DNA of 20,660 nucleotides from an uncultured Eubacteriales bacterium (lineage in GTDB: Bacteria; Bacillota; Clostridia; Oscillospirales; Oscillospiraceae), in NCBI GenBank assembly GCA_900549495.1, contig UROL01000008.1:1-20660 (forward strand), written 5' to 3'. Shown piece by piece: positions 1-7,343 of the stretch. The position numbers were made by a program, and so were the translations under genes. Every line of letters starts with the position of its first letter. Within the stretch, counting starts at the first letter, position 1. Under the pieces are notes generated by a model. It made no database searches. It was not told where the DNA came from and saw only the letters and a program-made list of their open reading frames with translations.

Positions 1-42
1 CAGCCTCGGTCTCGTGGGCTCGGAGATGTGTATAAGAGACAG
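1..42. other. Residual Nextera sequencing adapter (i7 index + transposon end)
   Basis: Bases 9-42 match the Nextera read-2 transposase adapter, and its last 19 bases (24-42) are the Tn5 mosaic end. Bases 1-8 (cagcctcg) match the Nextera i7 index I remember as N710, which sits directly before that adapter in the library primer. The plus-strand translation begins with the telltale peptide MGSEMCIRDR, seen in many untrimmed metagenome proteins. These bases are library sequence and should be clipped. Confidence 0.97.
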
Positions 43-1143
43 GCTCTGCTCTTCTTTGCGTAGCGCCGCCCGATACTCGCTGGGGGTGACCTCCACATAC
101 TTCCGAAACACCTGGGAGAAGTGGGAAAAATTGGTATATCCCAACTCCAGGGCCACCATGCTCACGGAAATGTTGGAATGCTCCAGCAAATCCTTGGCCG
201 CCTCTACCTTCATCTGGGTAATATACTCCTTGATGTTTTGCCCGGTTTCCTTTTTGAAGAGCTTGGTAAAGTATTCAGCGCTGAGACATACATGGTCAGC
301 CACGTTTTTCACAGTGATGGCATCGGTGATGTTGTCCAGGATAAAGCTCTTGGCCTTCTCCACGTCGCTGCGCTGGAACTGGGTGGTGTTTAGCTCCTTC
401 ACCTGCTTCATCATATAGTGCATGGCGGTTCGCAGAGAGTCTGCGCTGGCATAGCTGACCATAAAATCATAATACGAATATTCCCCGGTGAACAGGGCAT
501 GGACGTCCATGTGGTTATCGTAGAAATAGGCTAAAAACATATGGGCCATATGCTGGTGAAGGTCGCACAGGGCTCTGCTCTTGTGCTGGCTATAGGCCTG
601 CTTGGCAAAGGCAGTGCGGAACATATAGAATTCCTCGTTGCCGTCCTGCACTGCTGGGTCATCGTCAATGGGCAGGTCTGCCACGTTTTTCAGTCCGGAG
701 AACAGGCCAATGGCCGCAAACTGCTCCGGGTCCCGTACCAGCCACTTCAAGGAGCCGTACCCGCCCATGGAGAATCCAGCCAAGAAGTTTTCCTCCGGTT
801 TTTCAGATAGAGGAAACAAATGGCGCACCACCCGGGGTGTCTCAATGGAGAGCTGGGAGAAATACTTGAAGTCCCCATGGTAGGTGTCCATATATCCGGA
901 GCAGTAGGTGCCGGAGCACACCACGGCGATACCCACCTCCGAGGCATACAGCTCCAGAGCGGTATAGCGCTGCCAGTCCGTGTAGTCAAAGCCACCGCCG
1001 GATTGGAGCCAGAGCACAGGATAGCGGTAGTCCCTGGGCCGGTCTGCCAGAGAGGTTCCCCAGGTGCTCTCCGGCAGGATGACGTTGACACCTACCTTCA
1101 TTTTTAAGATTTCAGAGTAATCGTAAAGTCTGAAATTGGCCAT
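43..1143 (-). CDS. Esterase-like domain fused to AraC-type transcription regulator (3' end cut off)
   Basis: One uninterrupted frame of 367 codons from ATG at 1143, with GAGGAGG about nine bases upstream; it runs into the adapter before a stop. Residues 1-155 resemble the CE1/esterase D alpha/beta-hydrolase core, with a nucleophile elbow GFSMGGYG (Ser125). Residues about 260-365 are a complete AraC/XylS double helix-turn-helix, ending in the usual VTPSEYRAALRK, so only a few residues are missing. Residues about 172-255 look like the helical linker before the HTH in AraC-type response regulators. The acid and histidine of the esterase triad, clear in the esterase at 9850 (QDFL and IHDW motifs), have no visible counterpart, so the esterase half may bind ligand rather than hydrolyse it. 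It follows the serine hydrolase gene by 49 bases, likely in one operon. A natural fusion is my first reading; a chimera is possible. Confidence 0.8.
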
Positions 1144-1192
1144 TGTCTTTTCCCTCCTCAGTGATGCCAGCTTGCTCCCCCATAAGCGGAGG

Positions 1193-2362
1193 TCACAGCT
1201 CCATAGCCTGGTATACCAAATCCCGCACAGTAGGATGGATTTCACTGTAGGCTTCCATCATGCCCAGGATCTGGTGGGCATAGTACAGGCTAATGTGGTG
1301 AATGGGGTCCACCAGGCAGTAGGCTCCGGCGGCACCGTCCCAGCCGAATTCCCCCACAGGGCTCTTGGACACGCTTCCGTCAATCAGAGTGCGTACTCCC
1401 AGGCCATAGCCGTAGCCCACCTTTCCTGCCTTGGCAAAATCCGCCAGTTCCACCGCCGTCAGCCAATTGCGGCTCATGGCACGGATGGACTCCGGTCGGA
1501 GAATCCGCTTGCCGGTGGCCCCCACGCCGCCGTTGGCCAGAGCCTGGATAACCCTGCTGTATTCGTCCACGGTGGTGCAAAGGCCCGCACCGCCGCTTTC
1601 GTAGTTCCGGGTAATGCGATAATTCATACTGCCGTCCGGGAGGATTTCCCCGGTAGTCCAGTTCTTGGCGTATTGAGCGGACAGGCGGCCCTGGCATTCC
1701 TCCGGCACCTGATAATACATCTCGGTAATTCCCAGAGGCTGGAAGACGTTCTGCTTCATATATTCGCCGAAGGACATGCCACTGACCACCTCCACCACAG
1801 CGGCCAGGACATCGTGGCCCAGGGCATAGGAGTAGCGAGTTCCCGGCTCGCACAGCAGAGGCATTTTGGCCATAGCAGCCACAATCTGGCGGGTGTTTGC
1901 CTGGCCGTTTGTAGCTGCCACCAGATCTCGGATAGGCTTGGACGTCACATCGTAGCTCATCCCGGCAGTCATGCTCATCAGATCGTGAATTTTCATCTTA
2001 TTCCGGGCCGGCCGGAGGTCGGAATCCTCTGTAGGCCATACAAAGGGGAATTCCCCCACCTTGAAATCGGCGGCATACTGCATTTCCTCGAATTCCGGCA
2101 GGTACTGGGACAGAGCATCCTCCAAGCCCAGCTTCCCCTGCTCAATCAGCTGCATCACGCCGACCATGGTAATGACCTTGGAGCAGGAATAGATGTCGTA
2201 CATATCCCGGGCTGAGACCGGCTTCGTCTTCTCGTAGTCGCTGTAGCCGGTCATATAGCGGTAAACCGTGTCATATCCCCGGGTTACCTTGATATCCAGG
2301 CCGGGGACACCGTATTTCTCCTCCAAGGTGTTCAGATAGGCAGTTACTTTTTCAAAATTCAT
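1193..2362 (-). CDS. Serine hydrolase, beta-lactamase class C / esterase family
   Basis: A 389-residue protein of the penicillin-binding-protein-like serine hydrolase family (PF00144). The SxxK motif is SCSK at residues 59-62, Ser59 being the predicted nucleophile. The tyrosine motif region is RYSYALGHD (176-184), lacking the canonical YxN asparagine. The third motif region is GWDGAAG (340-346), like the GWGGAAG of class C esterases. There is no signal peptide, so it is probably cytoplasmic and more likely an esterase or peptidase than an antibiotic-resistance enzyme. The ATG at 2362 is chosen because homology begins there; the frame stays open farther upstream, but that part overlaps the preceding gene. 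It starts 25 bases after the stop of the fragment upstream and precedes the esterase-AraC gene, suggesting one operon. The substrate is unknown. Confidence 0.85.
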   Translation of the reverse strand: MNFEKVTAYLNTLEEKYGVPGLDIKVTRGYDTVYRYMTGYSDYEKTKPVSARDMYDIYSCSKVITMVGVMQLIEQGKLGLEDALSQYLPEFEEMQYAADFKVGEFPFVWPTEDSDLRPARNKMKIHDLMSMTAGMSYDVTSKPIRDLVAATNGQANTRQIVAAMAKMPLLCEPGTRYSYALGHDVLAAVVEVVSGMSFGEYMKQNVFQPLGITEMYYQVPEECQGRLSAQYAKNWTTGEILPDGSMNYRITRNYESGGAGLCTTVDEYSRVIQALANGGVGATGKRILRPESIRAMSRNWLTAVELADFAKAGKVGYGYGLGVRTLIDGSVSKSPVGEFGWDGAAGAYCLVDPIHHISLYYAHQILGMMEAYSEIHPTVRDLVYQAMEL

Positions 2363-2387
2363 CTTATAGCCACTCTCTTTCTTAGCT

Positions 2388-3026
2388 TTATATATCCAGC
2401 TCCCGGTATTCCATGTACCGGAAATTGTCGGGGAAGGGTTTCCCCCGGAGGAGTTCCCGGAGGACATCGGCCATATTGGCAGACAGGGAGGCAAAGTGGT
2501 CGGTGACGTATACCACACCTTCGCACACCGAAACCTGTAGATTCATCAGATACCGGCAGAACCACTCGATGCTCACCAGCAGCTCCCCATCACGGTGCAG
2601 GGCCTCGCAGTACATGCTCCGCAGGCTCCGGTCAATCACGCAACCAATGCTCCCCCGGGCGAATTGCAGCTGTCTGCCGTCCTTCAGCGTCATCCGGGCA
2701 CTCAGGGTATCCTGACTGGGGCAATATTCTGCACCGAACACCTGGGCCAGAAAGCGCAGAGGCACACAGACATACTCCCCTCGCACCTTGGCTCCGCCCT
2801 CCAGGCCGTGGTATTTCAGCTTCTGCCACCGAAGTGCAGCAGTGGACATGGTCCGGATTTCATTGCCAAACCAGACCTTCTCCGTGCCGCCGGTGACGGC
2901 AATGGCGAAGGCATCCACCACCCGGGGCAGGTTGCTCTTTTCTCGCATAATGGAGCCGTCAGGGCTTCTACGCAGACCGGAGAAAAAATAATCCCAGTAT
3001 AGGAACGCCTCGTCCAGGGTTTGCCC
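2388..3026 (-). pseudogene. 5'-truncated protein with copper-amine-oxidase-N-like domain
   Basis: About 212 C-terminal residues ending in YRELDI, with no credible start or ribosome binding site. Residues from about 80 onward resemble the PF07833-type repeat often used as a stalk or surface domain: VCVPLRFLAQVFGAE, then FARGSIGCVIDRS, then LLVSIEWFCRYLM and VVYVTDH. The part before this (DEAFLYWDYFFSGLRR to TAALRWQKLKYHGL) belongs to a domain I cannot name; it could be the end of a hydrolase. Sequence resembling the gene stops near 3026, where the opposite strand becomes the 3' end of a carboxylesterase. The frame happens to stay open to 3539, but that extension is antisense to the carboxylesterase. 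The breakpoint is approximate to within about 15 bases. The remnant sits 25 bases before the serine hydrolase gene. Confidence 0.7.
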
Positions 3027-3368
3027 ATGATGTGCTCCTACTGCGTACCCGAAAATGGCTGGCTGCCCATCTGGCATGGGGGAGAAATGGCCTATATCTT
3101 TATGAACGAGGAAAAGGTTCTGGTGCTCAACGGTGCAATCTATGGCCAGAAGTACGCCCAGATTTTCAGTACCCTGACGCTGAACTTTGTGAAGTATGGC
3201 AACCCCAATAACAAGTATCTGCCCCAGTGGACTCCCGTCCGGGAGGGGGAAAACTACACCATGATTGTAGATGAGACCTGCCGCTGCCTGGCCCACCATG
3301 ATGACAAGCTGGTGGAGCTCTTCCATGCCTTCGGGCCCAAGGCTGTAATTAAGTTGAGCCATAGCTAA
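3027..3368 (+). pseudogene. Type-B carboxylesterase, C-terminal remnant
   Basis: About 113 residues matching the end of the carboxylesterase/para-nitrobenzyl esterase family (PF00135), normally about 500 residues. The IWHGGEMAYIF stretch fits the region holding the catalytic histidine, followed by TLNFVKYGNPNN and LPQWTPV, then a MIVDETCRC segment and a final DDKLVELFHAFG helix. The nucleophile elbow and acidic residue would lie in the missing N-terminal three quarters. A stop at 3000-3002 closes the frame, and everything upstream is antisense to the minus-strand fragment. The real terminator just downstream supports this being a genuine gene end. Broken by an inversion, or present only because of a chimeric join. 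Confidence 0.75.
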
Positions 3369-3377
3369 CTTTTCCCC

Positions 3378-3415
3378 GCCGGGGTGCATTTTGGTGGATG
3401 CACCCCGGCTTTTTT
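3378..3415 (+). terminator. Rho-independent terminator after carboxylesterase remnant
   Basis: A perfect 12-bp stem (3378-3389 with 3398-3409, GCCGGGGTGCAT and its complement) with an 8-base loop, followed directly by six T residues. It lies 9 bases after the carboxylesterase stop and insulates the esterase gene that follows. Confidence 0.93.
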
Positions 3416-3444
3416 GTGGGAAAGTGAAAGAAAACCGTATTATT

Positions 3445-3477
3445 TTGCAAGCATCCCCCCAGCGGGTGTGATAGGAT
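3445..3477 (+). promoter_or_regulatory. Weak candidate promoter for the esterase at 3526
   Basis: An extended -10-like element TGATAGGAT (3469-3477) lies 48 bases before the start codon. TTGCAA (3445-3450) resembles a -35 box, but the 21-base spacing is too long for a standard sigma-A promoter. A promoter is expected here because a terminator lies upstream, yet the motif itself is poor. Confidence 0.3.
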
Positions 3478-3525
3478 GGGGGCAAAGAGGTTCCTTGGGA
3501 ATCTAAAAAAGCAGGAGGCATTGCC

Positions 3526-4488
3526 ATGTTTGAATCCAACTACACCACCCTCGCTCAGGTTTGCGGGGAGAGGAGCGTCATTCGCCATATTTCCAAGCAC
3601 CGGAATCCCGATGGGAGCTTTGACATTGACGGGAATCTGAAAATCTGGAACGATGCCATTGCCCGGTTTCAGCAGATTCCTCTGTGGGAGGCGGGTGCGC
3701 CGGGGTTCGATGGCCGGGATCCCCGGCAGCCCCAGCCTTCCATTGTCTTTGTTCCGGCCCAAAACCGGCAGGGCCCCGGGGGAACTGTGATTGTGGCCCA
3801 CGGCGGGGGCTTTGAGACCCGGACGGGGTGCGAGGGAATGCACGTGGCAAAATGGTTCTCCGATGCCGGGTTCAACACGGCCATTCTCACCTACCGCCTG
3901 AAGCCCTACTCCCGGTGGGATGCCATGGCGGATATGCAGCGGGCCATCCGGCTGCTGCGCAGCAAGCGGGAGGAGCTGCACATCACGGACAAGGTGGCGG
4001 TGATGGGCTTCTCCGCCGGGGGAATGCTCAGCGCCAACTGCGCCACCCATTTTGACCACGGCGACCCCACCGCCCCGAATGCCGTCCAGCGGCAGTCCTG
4101 CCGCCCGGATGCGGCGGTGCTGGGCTACGGTGCCTTTGCCCTGGCGGGGCTTCCCCAGGGACTGTTTGCAGACCCCTTTGCCGACAAGACCTGGAATCCC
4201 TTCGCCCCCACCCGGCAGGAGCAGGTCTATTTCGCCCCGGAGGTCAATATCACCCTGGATACCCCGCCGTTTTTCATCTGGCAGACCAACAGCGACGACC
4301 CCCGCCACGCCTTCACTCTGGGTCAGGCCCTGACGGCGGTGGGCATCCCCTTCGAAATGCACCTGTTCCCCCAGGGAGTCCACGGCCTGGCCCTGGCCGA
4401 CGGCAACAACGATTTGTCCATGAACATCCCCCACATCACCCACTGGGCCACCCTCTGCGCCGAATGGCTCCGGGAGCAGGATATTTAA
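3526..4488 (+). CDS. Alpha/beta-hydrolase esterase (BD-FAE / acetyl esterase type)
   Basis: A 320-residue intracellular esterase with no signal peptide. The oxyanion-hole motif AHGGGF is at 91-96, the nucleophile elbow GFSAGG at 161-166 (Ser163), the likely acid is Asp257 in NSDDP, and the catalytic histidine is His286 in GVHG. This order and length fit the bacterial feruloyl/acetyl esterase group (BD-FAE, PF20434) and related xylan acetyl esterases. AGGAGG at 3513-3518 lies 7 bases before ATG. It forms a single-gene unit between two terminators. Inferred job: removing acetyl or other acyl groups from imported plant oligosaccharides, in line with the neighbouring esterases. Peptidase-like S9 relatives share the fold, so the substrate is not proven. 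Confidence 0.88.
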   Translation: MFESNYTTLAQVCGERSVIRHISKHRNPDGSFDIDGNLKIWNDAIARFQQIPLWEAGAPGFDGRDPRQPQPSIVFVPAQNRQGPGGTVIVAHGGGFETRTGCEGMHVAKWFSDAGFNTAILTYRLKPYSRWDAMADMQRAIRLLRSKREELHITDKVAVMGFSAGGMLSANCATHFDHGDPTAPNAVQRQSCRPDAAVLGYGAFALAGLPQGLFADPFADKTWNPFAPTRQEQVYFAPEVNITLDTPPFFIWQTNSDDPRHAFTLGQALTAVGIPFEMHLFPQGVHGLALADGNNDLSMNIPHITHWATLCAEWLREQDI

Positions 4489-4557
4489 GAGTATTTTCCA
4501 ATTTCCCACCACGCACAAACGGCGCCGGGCGGGTTTCGGTACCGTTCAAAAGCGCAA

Positions 4558-4597
4558 TCAAAAGGCGGCAGCGTCCCGAAACCCGGGGTGCTGCCGC
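4558..4597 (-). terminator. Terminator between convergent esterase and ABC ATPase genes
   Basis: An 8-bp stem (4565-4572 with 4590-4597, GCGGCAGC/GCTGCCGC) follows the ATPase stop codon on the minus strand and is followed by TTTT (4560-4563). On the plus strand the same hairpin is followed at a short distance by TTTT (4603-4606), so it may act in both directions for these convergent genes. Confidence 0.65.
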
Positions 4598-4605
4598 AGA
4601 GTGTT

Positions 4606-5703
4606 TTATCCGATTCGGTTCCCGGCTTCGTCGAAGAAGTGGAGCTTGTCCTGGGGGAAGGAAATGGATACCGCCTGGCCGGGGGTCAGGGGTAGACCGG
4701 TTTCCCACAGGGCGGTGATGGGCTGCCCCATTGCCGAGAGATGCACCACGGTTTCCGTGCCCAGGGTCTCGGTATAGGACACCACCGCCGGTAGGCCGGA
4801 GGGAGTGCGGCAGACGTGCACCGGGCGAATGCCCAGGGTTTTGGCCCCAGGGGGCAGGATGCAGCCGCCGAACAGTCCGCAGTCCCAGGGGTACAGATTC
4901 ATAGCCGGAGCCCCCACAAAGGAGGCCACATAGGTATTCCGGGGCCGGGTGTAGATTTCGGCAGGGGTTCCGTCCTGCTCCACCATGCCGTCCCGCATCA
5001 CCAGAATCCGCTGGCCCAGGGACAGGGCATCGGTGTGGTCGTGGGTCACATAGAGGAAGGTGGTGCCCAGCTCCCGGTGTATCCCCTTCACCAGGGTTCG
5101 CAGTTCCCCCCGCAGGGGGGCATCCAGGTTGCTGAAGGGCTCGTCCATCAGGAACAGCTGGGGCCTACGCACCAGCGCCCGGGCAATGGCCACCCGCTGC
5201 TGCTGGCCCCCGGACAGCTCCCCGGGGAGCCGATTCAGCCAGGGCTCCATATCCAGCAGCCGGGCCATCTCCCTGGCCTGCTCCTCCAGCTGGCGGCGGG
5301 GAATGTGGGCAGTGCGTAGGGGAAAGCAGATATTGTCCAGCACTGTCATGTGGGGGTACAGGGAGTAGCTCTGAAAAACCATTGCCACATCCCGGTCCTC
5401 TGGCGGCACGCCCCGGACATCTGCGCCGTCAAAGCGAATCTGCCCCAGGGTGGGCTCGTCCAGCCCGGCAATCAGCCGGAGCAGGGTGGTTTTTCCGCAG
5501 CCGGAGGGCCCCAGCAGCACCACAAACTCCCCCTGGCGGATGGTGGCGGACACCTTTTGCAGCACCACCACCCCCTCGTTGGTGACATAGGGCATGGACT
5601 GCTGCTGGGCCAGCAGCGCCCGCTGCCTGCGCCGGTGGAGCAGCCCCTTCACCTGCTGGAAGGGGTAAATTTTTACCAGATTGTCCAGCTCGATATCAGC
5701 CAT
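4606..5703 (-). CDS. Sugar ABC transporter ATP-binding protein (CUT1, MalK/MsmX type)
   Basis: A 365-residue cytoplasmic ATPase that would power carbohydrate import. Walker A is GPSGCGKTT (65-73), the Q-loop Gln111 lies in MVFQSYSLYPHM, the signature LSGGQQQR is at 163-170, Walker B LFLMDEP is at 183-189, and the H-loop is His221. The last 110 residues form the MalK-type regulatory/TOBE region. An arginine- and glutamine-rich insert of about 28 residues (roughly 17-46) separates the first strand from the usual start of the nucleotide-binding fold, which is unusual against MalK. ATG at 5703 overlaps the end of the YesL-like gene by 8 bases, with GGAGG upstream, implying translational coupling. 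It probably serves the LplB/LplC permeases at 16145-18555, which lack their own ATPase. Confidence 0.93.
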   Translation of the reverse strand: MADIELDNLVKIYPFQQVKGLLHRRRQRALLAQQQSMPYVTNEGVVVLQKVSATIRQGEFVVLLGPSGCGKTTLLRLIAGLDEPTLGQIRFDGADVRGVPPEDRDVAMVFQSYSLYPHMTVLDNICFPLRTAHIPRRQLEEQAREMARLLDMEPWLNRLPGELSGGQQQRVAIARALVRRPQLFLMDEPFSNLDAPLRGELRTLVKGIHRELGTTFLYVTHDHTDALSLGQRILVMRDGMVEQDGTPAEIYTRPRNTYVASFVGAPAMNLYPWDCGLFGGCILPPGAKTLGIRPVHVCRTPSGLPAVVSYTETLGTETVVHLSAMGQPITALWETGLPLTPGQAVSISFPQDKLHFFDEAGNRIG

Positions 5704-6409
5704 GGTCGTCCTCCCCGGTGAGGATTTTGTCCAGCTCCAGGGCCGTGAGTGCCGGGGCAGCCTGAGGCTTTTCGGCCTGGGGCTCCGGCTCCTCCTCCAG
5801 CCCGGCCTGGCGGATGTAGCGGGACATGCACTTCTCCATGCCCCGGCGGGTCAAGTCCGTGTACAGGGCAGGCACCACCAGCAGCGCCGGGGGAAAGAAA
5901 TCCACAAACCACACCCCCAGGGCCAGCAGCACGCTGCACCAAAGTGCCCGGGGCAGATTCCGGCCGGAAAAATACACGCTCAGCCGGAGCATTACCCCCA
6001 CGCCCCCTTCGAACCGGGAGAGCACCGGGGGCAGATGCACCAGGGCGGACAGCCCCAGCAGCACAATCAACACCCCCAGGGCCATATATATCGTACCGAA
6101 GATGCTCTTGTCCCAAATGGACATTCCCGTCCGCACCCCCAGATACACCAGGGCACTCACCGCCTCCGTCAGCACCGTCAGGGCCACACCGGGCCGCAGC
6201 GCCTCCCGGAAGGAGCGGAAGAAATCCCGGGTCACCCCTGCCCCGCTGCCCATCACCACATGGTTGACACAGTGATACAGGGCCGCCGAGGCGGGCAGCA
6301 CCGTGACAATGGGGAGGCAGCACAGCAGCCAATAGAAACTGACAATCATCATATTGGCCAACCGAACCATCAGCACAATCAGGGGATTGTTGTAATTGAA
6401 AATGCCCAT
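5696..6409 (-). CDS. YesL-like (DUF624) membrane protein
   Basis: A 237-residue integral membrane protein. The N-terminus carries the family hallmark FYWLLCCLPIVTVLPASAALY, here split as FYWLLCCLPIVTV and PASAALY (residues 25-45). Further hydrophobic segments lie around 77-95, 103-126 and 154-182. The last 40 residues are a charged, proline- and glutamate-rich tail that is probably cytoplasmic. YesL proteins sit in sugar ABC operons of Firmicutes and their biochemical role is unresolved. It starts 12 bases after the deacetylase stop, with GGAGG before ATG, and overlaps the ATPase gene. A second, divergent copy is at 13715-14359. Family assignment is firm; function is not. Confidence 0.88.
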   Translation of the reverse strand: MGIFNYNNPLIVLMVRLANMMIVSFYWLLCCLPIVTVLPASAALYHCVNHVVMGSGAGVTRDFFRSFREALRPGVALTVLTEAVSALVYLGVRTGMSIWDKSIFGTIYMALGVLIVLLGLSALVHLPPVLSRFEGGVGVMLRLSVYFSGRNLPRALWCSVLLALGVWFVDFFPPALLVVPALYTDLTRRGMEKCMSRYIRQAGLEEEPEPQAEKPQAAPALTALELDKILTGEDDHG

Positions 6410-6421
6410 GGCCGCCTCCGC

Positions 6422-7288
6422 TTACTGCTCTGCCGGTTCCAGATGGGTAATCTGTCCTCCGGGAAGGCAGGTGGCCTCCAAGGACCGGCCCAGGCGCAGG
6501 AGCACATCCCGGGCGCTGGGATTGTATATCGTCAGTCCGTCGGCGCTGTATTCCAGGCGGCGGTAGGCGTTTACATAATCCATAATTTCTCCATTGGTGG
6601 CGAACCAAATCGCATCCTTGTGGGGCTGGAGGAACCGGGCCAGTTCCTCTATCCGCTGCCAGTTGTCCGCCCCGTCGAATTCGTAGGCGTGGCCCCAGAC
6701 GTAGAAGAGCATGGGCCCGAAGGACATTCCGTTTACAAACCGCTCCGCCAGCTCCATGAGCTTCTCATCGTCGTGGTGGCAGGTGGGATTCCACCGGAGA
6801 AAATCCTCCGGAAGGTCAAAGCGGTGGGTGGACTCTACGGTTCTGGCCCCCTGGTAGCCCGCCAGGGCCAGCAGCTCCACCACCCGGTCGTTGTACAGGC
6901 CGAAGGGATAGGCGAACATCTTTAAGGGGCGGCCGGACAGTGCCTCCAGGCGGCGCTTATCCTCGATGATTTCATACATGGCCAGGGGGGTTCCAATGGT
7001 GTCCAGAGCGGAATGGTACAGGCCGTGGCCGCAGATTTCGTGGTCTCGGTATACCTCCGCCACCTCCTCCGGCAGCACCTTGGAGGTATCCACCGTCCGC
7101 CCGCTGGGGGCGGCGTGGCGCTCCTGCTTGCCCAGTACCCCGGCTCCCAGATTGAAGGAGCATTTCAGTCCGTACTGACGGAACAGCTCTGCCAGCCGCC
7201 GGTCCTGAATCACGCCGTCGTCGTAGCTAAGGGTAAAGGCTCTGCTCTTTCCTCCGGGAAAAAGCAGGGTGTCAAATCGCATTTGCAT
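6422..7288 (-). CDS. Polysaccharide deacetylase family protein (CE4 / NodB fold)
   Basis: A 288-residue protein with the NodB homology motifs. Motif 1 is TLSYDDGV (19-26), a variant of TFDDG that keeps both aspartates (Asp23, Asp24). Motif 2 is HGLYH (88-92), supplying two metal-binding histidines. Motif 3 is AYPFGLYN (126-133). The family removes N- or O-acetyl groups from sugars using a divalent metal. No signal peptide is seen, so it should act in the cytoplasm on imported oligosaccharides or on a precursor rather than on cell-wall polymer. The ATG at 7288 is preferred over one two codons later because GGAAGG lies at proper distance before it. It sits between the NIF3-like and YesL-like genes in one operon. 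Exact substrate unknown. Confidence 0.87.
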   Translation of the reverse strand: MQMRFDTLLFPGGKSRAFTLSYDDGVIQDRRLAELFRQYGLKCSFNLGAGVLGKQERHAAPSGRTVDTSKVLPEEVAEVYRDHEICGHGLYHSALDTIGTPLAMYEIIEDKRRLEALSGRPLKMFAYPFGLYNDRVVELLALAGYQGARTVESTHRFDLPEDFLRWNPTCHHDDEKLMELAERFVNGMSFGPMLFYVWGHAYEFDGADNWQRIEELARFLQPHKDAIWFATNGEIMDYVNAYRRLEYSADGLTIYNPSARDVLLRLGRSLEATCLPGGQITHLEPAEQ

Positions 7289-7343
7289 AGGTATCCTTCC
7301 TTTCCGGTTTCTGGGGGCAAATAAATCAGCCCCGAATTTCAGC

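Noticed and set aside
14-418. Plus-strand protein starting MGSEMCIRDR
   Set aside because: Its start is adapter sequence and the rest is antisense to the AraC HTH domain.
1193-2362. Antibiotic-resistance beta-lactamase
   Set aside because: The family fold is shared, but there is no signal peptide, the YxN motif is altered, and the GWDGAAG motif and neighbours fit an esterase-type serine hydrolase.
2388-3539. A continuous 383-residue minus-strand protein
   Set aside because: Only the last 212 or so residues look like protein. The first 170 are antisense to the carboxylesterase end, its terminator and the start of the next gene, so a gene caller would produce a false fusion.
3349-4518. Minus-strand frame of 389 codons opposite the esterase
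   Set aside because: Shadow of the esterase gene at 3526; the esterase has the ribosome site and full catalytic motifs.
5681-6925. Plus-strand open frame of 414 codons
   Set aside because: Antisense to the YesL-like and deacetylase genes; histidine- and glutamine-rich noise.
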